Positions 5,793-12,385 of a stretch of 12,385 nt of DNA are shown piece after piece (position 1 is the stretch's first letter; each line of letters opens with the position of its first letter). Under the pieces are notes generated by a model. That model did no database searches, had not been told where the DNA came from, and was given only the letters and a program-made list of their open reading frames with translations. Position numbers and translations under genes: made by a program. The stretch comes from Candidatus Saccharimonadota bacterium (GTDB lineage: Bacteria > Patescibacteriota > Saccharimonadia > Saccharimonadales > Saccharimonadaceae): NCBI GenBank assembly GCA_018064165.1, contig JAGOZV010000011.1:1-12385 (forward strand), read 5' to 3'.

Positions 5793-7438
5793 AAATCTAT
5801 TTCTTCACCACCCAATTTATTGGCAAAATAATTATCATGGCTTACATATAATATAGCACCTGTATATTTCTTTAATGCACTTTCTATTTCTTCAATACTT
5901 GGAAGGTCTAAGTGGTTTGTTGGTTCATCTAAAATAAGCATCGTGGGATTGGTTGCTAGCATTTTTATAATTTGTAAACGAGCTTTTTGTCCGCCCGACA
6001 GCCTATTTACGGGAACGTTCAAATCCTCTAAAGTAAACAGATAATCGCTAGCCAAAGCTCTAATTTTTTGATCAGAAATAGATAAGTTCTGATCTAGATA
6101 TGTTCGTTCTAGTGCCGACTCTAGTGTTAAATTAAAGTAATCTGGCGACACTTCTTGTTCGTAAACACCAATTTTAGTGTGCTTAAAAACTTCTAACTCG
6201 CCATCGTAACGAATAATGTTAGTTTCTAGACCCAAAATAGATTTTATAAAAGTAGTTTTACCGGTACCATTACGCCCCTTAAGGCGCACAACCGAACCTT
6301 CGGGCAAGTCCATATTTAAATCCATAAATAAAACTTTATCGCTATAACCTAAACTCAAATTGCGTGCTTTTACTAAAATATGCTTCGTTCTACTTTCGTC
6401 ATTTTTTACATTTATACGAACATTTTTAGTTTTGTATTTCTCATATCTTTGCGCAGATTTATAATCTAAACCAGCTCCGCTTTCCTTATCAATCCAAAAA
6501 GTTGGCTTTTCTTTTTCTTCAAGTTCTAGAATTTCTGCACGTGCTTCATTTTCTAGCCGTTTAAATTTTTTAATAGTACTTGGATTGCGAGATTTTTCTT
6601 TCAATCGCTGGTAATCGGTTGCCTTGGCTCGTAAGTTCGTTAAACGTTTTTTCGTTAGCTCAAAATCTGTCATGCCAACACTGGTAGCTACAGTATTTTG
6701 TTTTAAGTAATCTTTATAGTTACCATTATAAATAACAGTTTTTTGATCTTTAATTTCAATAATGCGATCAACATTTTCCAAAACATCACGATCGTGGGTT
6801 ACAACAATACAAGCACCGGCGAACTCTTTTAACCATTTTATAAATCGCTCTTTCGCAACATAATCCATGTGATTGGTTGGCTCGTCTATTAAAGCAATGT
6901 CCGATTTAGCCGCCATAACCTTTAAAATTTCAACCATTCGCTTTTCACCACCTGAAAGACTTGCAAAATCTCTATTTAAAACATTTTCAAGTTGAAAACT
7001 ATCTAATTCGTTCTCAATTTCTCCCTCTACTAAATAAAAGCCTTTTTGATTAAAACGCTCTAAAGCGTCTGAATATTTTGTAATTTTGCGAATATTATCG
7101 CCCATAGTTTCCGGGTATGTATCTAAAATATGCTTAAGCTCCGCATATTCTGGCAAACCAGATAAAATATAATTTAAGACAGTCTGGCCATGTCCAGCAT
7201 GATGCTCTTGATTTGTTGTAGCCACCACCGTACCATTTTGGTAAATTACCTGACCGTTATAATCTTTGTCTATACCACTAAGAATATTAAATAGAGTAGA
7301 TTTGCCCACGCCATTTCGTCCAACTAGCCCAACTTTTTCACCAGAATTAATGCTAAATCTAATACTAGACATTAGGTTTTTTGGACCAAAAGATTTTTCA
7401 GAAATATTTACGTCTAAAATTGGCATAGCATTAACCAT
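5771..7438 (-). CDS. ABC-F family ATPase (ribosome-associated translation factor type)
   Basis: A 555-residue protein with two ABC ATPase domains and no membrane segment, as in ABC-F proteins that bind the ribosomal E site and act on translation. Domain 1: Walker A GRNGVGKST (40-48), signature LSGGE (161-165), Walker B with EPTNHMD (186-192) and switch His215. A charged linker (about 245-345; KKRLTNLRAKA, KKFKRLENEARAE) matches the P-site-tRNA interaction helices. Domain 2: GRNGTGKTT (388-396), LSGGQ (480-484), DEPTNHLD (504-511) and His534. Both catalytic glutamates are present, so it should hydrolyse ATP. Housekeeping and antibiotic-resistance ABC-F proteins cannot be told apart by eye, so no symbol is given. 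Met1 has AAGG only four bases upstream; Met5 (MPILDV) is an alternative start. It shares a 33-base divergent region with the hydrolase gene. Confidence 0.92.
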   Translation of the reverse strand: MVNAMPILDVNISEKSFGPKNLMSSIRFSINSGEKVGLVGRNGVGKSTLFNILSGIDKDYNGQVIYQNGTVVATTNQEHHAGHGQTVLNYILSGLPEYAELKHILDTYPETMGDNIRKITKYSDALERFNQKGFYLVEGEIENELDSFQLENVLNRDFASLSGGEKRMVEILKVMAAKSDIALIDEPTNHMDYVAKERFIKWLKEFAGACIVVTHDRDVLENVDRIIEIKDQKTVIYNGNYKDYLKQNTVATSVGMTDFELTKKRLTNLRAKATDYQRLKEKSRNPSTIKKFKRLENEARAEILELEEKEKPTFWIDKESGAGLDYKSAQRYEKYKTKNVRINVKNDESRTKHILVKARNLSLGYSDKVLFMDLNMDLPEGSVVRLKGRNGTGKTTFIKSILGLETNIIRYDGELEVFKHTKIGVYEQEVSPDYFNLTLESALERTYLDQNLSISDQKIRALASDYLFTLEDLNVPVNRLSGGQKARLQIIKMLATNPTMLILDEPTNHLDLPSIEEIESALKKYTGAILYVSHDNYFANKLGGEEIDLNKLSTW

Positions 7439-7453
7439 TTTACCTTAAAATAC

Positions 7454-7461
7454 GTTATAGT
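7454..7461. promoter_or_regulatory. Overlapping -10 boxes of divergent ABC-F and hydrolase genes
   Basis: GTTATAGT contains TATAAC on the minus strand (7459-7454) and TATAGT on the plus strand (7456-7461). Only 33 bases separate the two start codons. The inferred leaders are about nine bases for the ABC-F gene, containing AAGG, and about four bases for the hydrolase, without a Shine-Dalgarno. No -35 boxes are clear. Confidence 0.4.
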
Positions 7462-7471
7462 TAATAATATA

Positions 7472-8326
7472 ATGAAAAAAATTACAAATTCCAGCACTGC
7501 TTATTGGGTTTATGGCAACGAGCAAGCGCCCAAAACCATTATTCTTATTCATGGTTATCGTGGCACTCATCATGGCCTAGAGCTTATTGCTAAAGAGTTA
7601 AACAACTACAAAGTTATTGTGCCAGACTTGCCAGGGTTTGGTCAAAGTGGTGAACTTAAAAACTATTTTCTTACTAATTATGTCGATTGGCTTGAAGATT
7701 TTTTTCAAGAAATGGGCTTTTTAGACAAAACCCCAAAAAAGCAAAAGCCGCATTTACTTGGACATTCGTTCGGCAGCATAATTGTGTCCGGTTTTGCAGA
7801 AAAAAATCAAAATAAAATTGGTAAATTAATACTACTAAACCCAATTCCTGCGCCCGTTAGCGAAGCAAAAAATATAGCAGATTTTTTCGGCAATGGCTAC
7901 TACAAAATTGGCGAAAAACTTCCTAGCAAACTAGCGTCTAAATGGTTTTCATCTAAAATGACAACCTTAATTGCTAGCGAATTCATGATAAAGAATCGAA
8001 CACGCAGCAACAGAAAATATATAAATAACGCGCACCTAGAACATTTTAGTGATTACAAAAATATCCAATCGTTAATTGAATCTTACGAAGCATCTTCTAA
8101 AAATAGCGTTAAAGAATTTGCTCCCAACATTAACAATGAAACACTAATTATCGTTGGCGATAAAGACGATATTGCACCTTTAAAAAAACAACTTGAATTA
8201 AAAAAGTTATTTAAAAATGCGACTTTTGAAATAATAAATGGGGTAGGGCATTTAACGCATTATGAAACACCCAAAGAAGTTAGTAAATTAATTAACAATT
8301 ATTTATCGTTAACTAAGTCGAAATAA
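7472..8326 (+). CDS. Alpha/beta hydrolase fold protein
   Basis: A 284-residue single-domain alpha/beta hydrolase. It shows the oxyanion-hole segment LIHGYRG (25-31), PDLPGFGQSG (51-60), the nucleophile elbow GHSFG with Ser99, a cap region of about 60 residues (about 140-200) rich in Lys, Ser and aromatics, the acid segment VGDKDD (probably Asp232), and His260 in GVGHLTHYETP. The catalytic triad is complete, so it is probably an active esterase, lipase or peptidase-like enzyme; the substrate cannot be read from sequence. No signal peptide is visible, so it is probably cytoplasmic. Its 3' end overlaps the end of the convergent glycosyltransferase gene by 28 bases. Confidence 0.87.
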   Translation: MKKITNSSTAYWVYGNEQAPKTIILIHGYRGTHHGLELIAKELNNYKVIVPDLPGFGQSGELKNYFLTNYVDWLEDFFQEMGFLDKTPKKQKPHLLGHSFGSIIVSGFAEKNQNKIGKLILLNPIPAPVSEAKNIADFFGNGYYKIGEKLPSKLASKWFSSKMTTLIASEFMIKNRTRSNRKYINNAHLEHFSDYKNIQSLIESYEASSKNSVKEFAPNINNETLIIVGDKDDIAPLKKQLELKKLFKNATFEIINGVGHLTHYETPKEVSKLINNYLSLTKSK

Positions 8327-9471
8327 ATTTTTTCGTATTTGTCTAGGGTGGTGTCTAAAGAATGCTCATTGGCAATTTTTAAACTTTCTTCCGAAAAGCT
8401 TTTCTTTAGTTTTGAGTCATTTAAAATTTTGTTAATAGCCTCGGCCATTTGCTCGGGATTATCTTGCTCTACCAAGAAGCCGTTGCGTTCATTCTGACAA
8501 AGCTCGCCTAACGCCATTGCATCTACAGCTACCACTGGATTACCTGAAGCCATAGATTCAAGTGTGGCAATACTTTGTAGCTCTACAGGAGAAGTAATTG
8601 CATACAAATCAAAGACTTTATGTAAATTAATTTTATCTTCGTCTTCAACACGACCAGTAAAAATCACCCTATCTGAAATATGATAGGCATGAGCATATTC
8701 TTTTAGATACTTAGCGTCGGTACCATCGCCGACCACAACCAAATATGCATCTTTATTGTCTTGTGCAACAATTGAAAAGGCTTCAATTAAAACTGATAGG
8801 TGTTTTTCGGCATCTAAACGCCCAAGATGGCCGACTATAGGCTTGTTTTTTGGTATGCCAAATTTTTCATAAAGTTCTTTATTTGCCTTACCTTGCTCGT
8901 ATTCACTCAAATTAATCCCGTTTGAAATTGGCATTAGTGGTTTTTTTACCTTGCTGGCTTCAGAAAAACCGTCTATAGCCGACTGCGTTGGCATAGTAAT
9001 TATATCGGCCTTTTCGTAAAAACGAGCAGCAGACATTCTAACCACAAAGTTAATAGGACGCGATACGTGCGACAAAAGACGCAAATTATCCATAAGATTT
9101 TCTGGCATAGCATGATTTGTAGCAACCAATGGTATGTTATATTTTTGCCCATAACGCATTGCAGATTGACTAATCAATAAAAGCATTTCTATATGAATTA
9201 CATCTGGGCCAAAATCGTCCAGAGCTTTTTTAACCTCTAGCATAGGCGTAAGTGAAATTTTAAAGTTTTGATAAAACGAAAACGAAACAGACCTCATTCT
9301 AACAATTTTAACTTTGCCATCCATTTCTATTTCTGGCTTGGTAGATTGGCTTGGCGCCATTACCATAACTTCGTGGCCTCGCTCGGCTAATCCCTGAGCA
9401 AGCGTGCGCGCAGCCGTTGCTACGCCGTTTATTGTAGGCCAATATAAATCGGCCGCCATTGCTATTTTCAT
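8299..9471 (-). CDS. GT4 glycosyltransferase, possibly a glycolipid-forming type
   Basis: A 390-residue GT-B fold enzyme. The N-terminal domain begins MKIAMAADLYWPTINGVATA, with the LYWPxxNGV signature seen in diacylglycerol glucosyl- and phosphatidylinositol mannosyltransferases, then GHEVMVMAP (32-40). The C-terminal domain has GHLGRLDAEKH (214-224), VVGDG (246-250), FTGRV and the E-x7-E motif with Glu297 and Glu305 (VELQSIATLE). GNPVVAVD and RNGFLVE complete the nucleotide-sugar site. Membrane glycolipid synthesis is inferred from resemblance only. An in-frame ATG lies three codons upstream at 9480, but a TACAAT box spans that position and sits seven bases before the ATG at 9471, which also aligns with the usual family start. 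Transcribed divergently from a second GT4 gene. Confidence 0.88.
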   Translation of the reverse strand: MKIAMAADLYWPTINGVATAARTLAQGLAERGHEVMVMAPSQSTKPEIEMDGKVKIVRMRSVSFSFYQNFKISLTPMLEVKKALDDFGPDVIHIEMLLLISQSAMRYGQKYNIPLVATNHAMPENLMDNLRLLSHVSRPINFVVRMSAARFYEKADIITMPTQSAIDGFSEASKVKKPLMPISNGINLSEYEQGKANKELYEKFGIPKNKPIVGHLGRLDAEKHLSVLIEAFSIVAQDNKDAYLVVVGDGTDAKYLKEYAHAYHISDRVIFTGRVEDEDKINLHKVFDLYAITSPVELQSIATLESMASGNPVVAVDAMALGELCQNERNGFLVEQDNPEQMAEAINKILNDSKLKKSFSEESLKIANEHSLDTTLDKYEKIYFDLVNDK

Positions 9472-9478
9472 AAATATC

Positions 9479-9488
9479 ATTGTATCAT
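9479..9488. promoter_or_regulatory. Overlapping -10 boxes of the divergent glycosyltransferase genes
   Basis: Plus strand: TATCAT (9483-9488), six bases, then ATG at 9495. Minus strand: TACAAT (9484-9479), seven bases, then ATG at 9471. The two boxes overlap by two bases and the start codons are only 23 bases apart. Both mRNAs would begin at or next to their start codons. No Shine-Dalgarno is present for either. Confidence 0.45.
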
Positions 9489-9494
9489 ATTTTA

Positions 9495-10571
9495 ATGAAG
9501 ATATTCTTTGACGCTCGTTATATCGAGCCAGATTTTCATAACGGCATAAGCAGATATACCGCTGAGCTAGGAAATGCCTTAAGTAAACAAATAAATGTTA
9601 CGTTTTTGATTTGGGACAAGTCTCAGCTTAAGCTGTTACCCAAAAATGCCAACTATATTTTAATTCACAAGCAAACTTCAGCAGCAGAGCCTTTTACAAG
9701 CTTAATTTTGAACAAATACAAACCAGATGTTGTTTTTTCACCAATGCACACCATGGGAACGGCAGGGCGTAAATTCAAACTTATTTTAACTTTACACGAT
9801 TTAATTTATTACCAACATCGCAAACCACCAACGCAATTTAACGCACTTATTAGAATTGGCTGGCGTCTTTATCATTTAACTTACGTTCCCGGCAGGATGG
9901 CACTTAACAGTGCCGACATTGTAGCTACAGTTAGCCAAACCGTTAAGAAACAGTTTGAAAAAGTCAAAATGACAAAACGACCTATTATAGTAATTGCTAA
10001 TGCGCCAGAGAATTTAGCGGAATTGACCACCAAAAAAGTAGATCTTAACAAAAAGCCGCGTAATTTAATTTACATGGGTTCTTTTATGCCTTATAAAAAT
10101 GTAGAACTTTTAATAAACGGATTAAATTACCTTCCTAACGATTACACACTGCATTTATTAAGTCGTATTAGCCCAAAAAGAAAACAACAACTTCGACAAT
10201 TAATTCCAAAAAATAAAAATGTTGTTTTTCATGGCGGGGTGAGCGATGAAAAGTATGCCGATATTTTAGCAGATAACGCAGTAATGGTTAGCGCCAGCAA
10301 AAGCGAAGGCTTTGGTTTGCCCTTAATAGAAGCTATAAAAATGGGTATTCCTGCAGTAGTAAGTGACATGGATATTTTTAAAGAAGTTGGCGGCAATGGT
10401 GCATTATATTTTAATGATGCAAAAAGCTTCGCCAAGCAAATAGAATCGTTAGACAATGATAGAAAAAGGAAATCCTTAGTTAAAAAAGGGCAGAAGCATA
10501 TTCAAAAGTTTGATTGGGACAAATCTGCCACGGAACTTATAGAAGCGATGTCTCGCTTAACTGATGTATAA
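9495..10571 (+). CDS. GT4 glycosyltransferase
   Basis: A 358-residue GT-B enzyme of the kind found in polysaccharide and glycoconjugate synthesis. It starts MKIFFDARYIEPDFHNGISRYTAEL (the family's G-I-x-R-Y-T-x-x-L pattern), has LTLHDLIYY (98-106), IYMGSFMPYKN (192-202) and the donor-site E-x7-E EGFGLPLIE with Glu271 and Glu279, then GIPAVVSDMDIFKEVGG. The first residues contain no hydrophobic leader, so it acts at the inner membrane face or in the cytoplasm. A TTG at 9480 would extend the frame by five codons, but the ATG at 9495 fits the family start and lies six bases after a TATCAT box. It differs clearly in sequence from the divergent glycosyltransferase, so the pair is not a recent duplication. 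The donor and acceptor sugars are not predictable. Confidence 0.88.
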   Translation: MKIFFDARYIEPDFHNGISRYTAELGNALSKQINVTFLIWDKSQLKLLPKNANYILIHKQTSAAEPFTSLILNKYKPDVVFSPMHTMGTAGRKFKLILTLHDLIYYQHRKPPTQFNALIRIGWRLYHLTYVPGRMALNSADIVATVSQTVKKQFEKVKMTKRPIIVIANAPENLAELTTKKVDLNKKPRNLIYMGSFMPYKNVELLINGLNYLPNDYTLHLLSRISPKRKQQLRQLIPKNKNVVFHGGVSDEKYADILADNAVMVSASKSEGFGLPLIEAIKMGIPAVVSDMDIFKEVGGNGALYFNDAKSFAKQIESLDNDRKRKSLVKKGQKHIQKFDWDKSATELIEAMSRLTDV

Positions 10572-10572
10572 T
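10567..10572 (+). promoter_or_regulatory. -10 box of smpB overlapping the upstream stop codon
   Basis: A perfect TATAAT includes the TAA stop (10569-10571) of the glycosyltransferase gene and is followed after six bases by the smpB ATG at 10579. This would yield a leaderless smpB mRNA. The preceding bases are TG (10565-10566), close to an extended -10 element though one base too near. Confidence 0.5.
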
Positions 10573-10578
10573 AGAAAT

Positions 10579-11052
10579 ATGTCAAAAGTCAAAAAAGCTA
10601 AAGCCAAAAAAGAAACGTCTATTCTTAATAGGCGCGTAAGTTTTGATTATTTTTTGGGTGAAGAAATTATTGCCGGCATTGCTTTAACTGGCCCAGAAGT
10701 TCGGGCCGCCCGCGACAGGTTGGTCCAGCTGAAAGGCTCTTTCGTTACAATTAGAAATGGCGAGGTTTGGCTAAATAACGCCAGTTTTAGTCTTGCTCAT
10801 AACGAAAAGGGTGTGGGCAATGCAAAAACAGTCGACACTTCTGCTCGAAAACTTTTGTTAAATCGCAGGCAAATTGAAAAACTTCAAACTGAAAAAGACA
10901 ATGGCATGACAATTTTACCAACAAAAATGCTTGTTGGTGGTCGTTTTATCAAATTAGTTATTGCACCCGGAAAAGGTAAAAAGCAATACGACAAACGCCA
11001 ATCCATAAAAGAACGCGACCAAAAAAGAGATCAAAAACGAGGCGGTTTTTAG
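10579..11052 (+). CDS. smpB: SsrA-binding protein SmpB (trans-translation)
   Basis: A 157-residue protein of normal SmpB length. SmpB binds tmRNA and delivers it to stalled ribosomes. Visible family features are a basic N-terminus, NRRVSFDYFLGEEIIAGIALTGPEV (17-41), GSFVTIRNGEVWLNN (53-67), RKLLLNRRQIEKL (90-102), LPTKM and the C-terminal GKGKKQYDKRQSIKERD (131-147), the tail that enters the decoding centre. The hallmark LTGxEV reads LTGPEV. The usual His-containing strand after GEVWL is replaced by Asn, a small variation. An ATG at 10564 would overlap the upstream gene; the ATG at 10579 fits the family start and lies six bases after TATAAT. The tmRNA gene (ssrA) is not in this window. Confidence 0.96.
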   Translation: MSKVKKAKAKKETSILNRRVSFDYFLGEEIIAGIALTGPEVRAARDRLVQLKGSFVTIRNGEVWLNNASFSLAHNEKGVGNAKTVDTSARKLLLNRRQIEKLQTEKDNGMTILPTKMLVGGRFIKLVIAPGKGKKQYDKRQSIKERDQKRDQKRGGF

Positions 11053-11054
11053 TC

Positions 11055-11086
11055 GTGGAGATTTTTAAATGTGGAGGTTTTTAAAA
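11055..11086 (+). repeat. Tandem 16-base duplication with Shine-Dalgarno-like cores before xthA
   Basis: GTGGAGATTTTTAAAT (11055-11070) is directly followed by GTGGAGGTTTTTAAAA (11071-11086), identical at 14 of 16 positions. Each copy carries a Shine-Dalgarno-like core. The second (GGAGG, 11073-11077) lies 14 bases from the xthA ATG, longer than usual. The first lies about eight bases before a tiny ten-codon reading frame (11069-11101) that overlaps the xthA start. Confidence 0.6.
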
Positions 11087-11091
11087 ATTAA

Positions 11092-11910
11092 ATGGATTTA
11101 AAACTTTATTCGTGGAACGTGAATGGAATAAGAGCCAACTTAAAACGTGGTTCATTTAATAATTTTTTATCATCAGAAGACCCAGATATTATTTGTTTAC
11201 AAGAAACTCGTTTATCGGAATCAATTAATTCTATTCCAGAAATAAAAAATTATCATCAATATTGGGCGTCGTCTGAACGGCCAGGTTACAGTGGTACAGC
11301 AATTTTAACCAAGCTAAAACCTATTTCAACCTTTAGTGGCTTTACTGAAAAAGTACAACAAAAGTATCATTCACTTTTAATAGACTCATACGGAGACACC
11401 ACAAAAGAGGGAAGACTAATTACGGCCGAGTATGAAAATTTTTGGGTAGTTTCGGTTTACACACCAAATAGCAAGCCCGACTTATCGCGTCTTGCTCTGC
11501 GATACGAGGCGTGGGACCCAGCTTTTAAAGAGCATATTTCTGAGCTAGAAAAAATAAAACCAGTTTTTGCTTCTGGGGATTTTAATGTTGCCCACGAAGA
11601 AATTGACCTAGCAAATCCAAAAGCTAATAAAGGCAAGCATGGTTTCACTAACGAAGAGCGAGAAGGCTTTGCCAAGCTATTAAGTGCGGGCGTTACCGAC
11701 ACTTTCAGAAAATTGCACCCGACTGAAACCAATGCCTACAGTTGGTGGTCGCATTTTGCAAAATCTCGCGAAAGAAATGTTGGTTGGCGGATAGATTATT
11801 GGCTAATAAGCAATAGCGTCGCGAACAATTTAAAAACAGCAGCAATCCATCCAAACATTCTTGGCTCCGATCATTGTCCCGTTTCTATAATAATTAAAGA
11901 GGTTAAATAA
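11092..11910 (+). CDS. xthA: Exodeoxyribonuclease III / AP endonuclease (ExoA/XthA family)
   Basis: A 272-residue metal-dependent nuclease for base excision repair: the family cleaves 5' of abasic sites and removes damaged 3' ends. All catalytic positions are visible: Asn9 in SWNVNGIRA, Glu38 in LQETRL, Tyr123 in SVYTPNS, Asp163 and Asn165 in SGDFN, Asp235 in GWRIDYWL, and the Asp260-His261 pair in GSDHCPVSI. The GYSGTAIL (65-72) and NEEREGF segments are typical. Length is standard, with no extra domain. The symbol names the family; exoA would be equally acceptable. The ATG is preceded by a duplicated Shine-Dalgarno-like element with unusual spacing. The TAA stop abuts the ATG of the next gene, so the two are probably co-transcribed. 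Confidence 0.95.
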   Translation: MDLKLYSWNVNGIRANLKRGSFNNFLSSEDPDIICLQETRLSESINSIPEIKNYHQYWASSERPGYSGTAILTKLKPISTFSGFTEKVQQKYHSLLIDSYGDTTKEGRLITAEYENFWVVSVYTPNSKPDLSRLALRYEAWDPAFKEHISELEKIKPVFASGDFNVAHEEIDLANPKANKGKHGFTNEEREGFAKLLSAGVTDTFRKLHPTETNAYSWWSHFAKSRERNVGWRIDYWLISNSVANNLKTAAIHPNILGSDHCPVSIIIKEVK

Positions 11911-12385
11911 ATGGATTACCCATACTGGAAAAAACAGGTTAATAACGAAAAACTTTTCCCAGAAATAGAATGGAATAAACCGCAGCAAAAACAAATGGCC
12001 GGACATTTAGCGGTAATTGGCGGAAATAAACTTGGATTTTCGGCTGTCGCCAACAGCTATCAAACAGCTTTATCTTACGGGGCTGGCGAAGCAAAACTGC
12101 TTATGCCAGAAGTACTAAAACCATTAATGCCAAAAGATATTTCTGATATTTCATTTGCTCCAAATAATGTAGCCGGATCATTTAATAATATGGCCGAAGT
12201 AGAGCTTAAAGCGATTGGAGGCTGGGCAACAACAGTTTTATTTATTGGCGACAGCAGCAAAAACAGCGAAACAGGGTTACTTTTTAGCGAATTTATTGCA
12301 ACGTACGAAAAGCCAACAATCATAACTCGCGACGCCATAGATTTACTACTGCAAGATATGACAAATATTTTACAGAAAGAAAATA
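11911..12385 (+). CDS. NnrD-like ADP-dependent NAD(P)HX dehydratase, 3' truncated
   Basis: The first 158 codons of a gene that continues past the right edge. After a ~30-residue N-terminal stretch (MDYPYWKKQVNNEKLFPEIE...), GHLAVIGGNKLGFSAVANSY (31-50) and ALSYGAGEAKLLMPE (53-67) match the start of the ribokinase-like YjeF C-terminal domain, normally G-x-x-x-V-I-G-G-S...ALRAGAGLV. ATTVLFIGDSSKNSETGLLF (106-125) corresponds to the IGPGLG loop, here degenerate (GDSS). The family repairs hydrated NAD(P)H. The catalytic C-terminal half (GxxD region) is outside the window, so activity cannot be judged, and a divergent sugar-kinase-fold protein is the alternative. AGAGG (11897-11901), inside the end of xthA, is a plausible ribosome binding site ten bases before the ATG. 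Confidence 0.62.
   Translation, partial: MDYPYWKKQVNNEKLFPEIEWNKPQQKQMAGHLAVIGGNKLGFSAVANSYQTALSYGAGEAKLLMPEVLKPLMPKDISDISFAPNNVAGSFNNMAEVELKAIGGWATTVLFIGDSSKNSETGLLFSEFIATYEKPTIITRDAIDLLLQDMTNILQKEN

Noticed and set aside
12075..12338. Minus-strand reading frame of 87 codons near the right edge
   Set aside because: Antisense to the NnrD-like gene, which has recognisable family motifs and an upstream ribosome binding site.
1..12385. CRISPR array, insertion sequence, prophage or tRNA genes
   Set aside because: I saw no regularly spaced direct repeats, transposase motifs, terminal inverted repeats, phage genes or cloverleaf sequences on either strand.

Overview
The window reads as a chromosomal segment of a small-genome, AT-rich bacterium, most likely Candidatus Saccharibacteria (TM7) or another Patescibacteria/CPR lineage. 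This assignment is inference. It rests on gene content (SmpB, a Dus enzyme, an ABC-F protein, two GT4 glycosyltransferases, a PilX-like/FISUMP surface protein, a UvrD-nuclease fusion and a minimal NnrD-like protein), very tight packing, and many genes with almost no 5' leader. TGA behaves as a stop, so the code looks standard.

Layout. The left edge holds the 3' part of a UvrD/AddA-type helicase with a C-terminal PD-(D/E)XK nuclease (1-2505, +). Next is an independent small transcription unit (about 2491-2849): a good sigma70-type promoter, a structured leader, a 52-residue hydrophilic ORF with a strong but partly sequestered ribosome binding site, and a terminator-like structure. It is followed by a tRNA-dihydrouridine synthase (2863-3837) and a 64-residue basic protein (3840-4034). 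A 109-base gap with hairpins separates these from a minus-strand surface protein (4144-5418). That protein has a PilX-like membrane anchor and a FISUMP/C-type-lectin-like domain, and its last ~55 codons look like the variable region of a diversity-generating retroelement (DGR). No reverse transcriptase or template repeat lies in the window.

Further right are a glutaredoxin-like protein (5495-5752, +), an ABC-F translation factor (5771-7438, -), an alpha/beta hydrolase (7472-8326, +), two divergently transcribed GT4 glycosyltransferases (8299-9471, - and 9495-10571, +), SmpB (10579-11052), exonuclease III (11092-11910) and the N-terminal part of an NnrD-like NAD(P)HX dehydratase (11911 to the right edge).

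How it works together. DNA repair (helicase-nuclease, ExoIII), translation and tRNA quality (Dus, ABC-F, SmpB), redox and metabolite repair (glutaredoxin, NnrD-like) and envelope construction (two GT4 enzymes, pilin-like adhesin) are interleaved rather than grouped into one pathway. The two most notable signals are the DGR-like end of the surface protein and a recurring -10 box followed by 6-7 bases and the ATG, which implies leaderless transcription of several genes.
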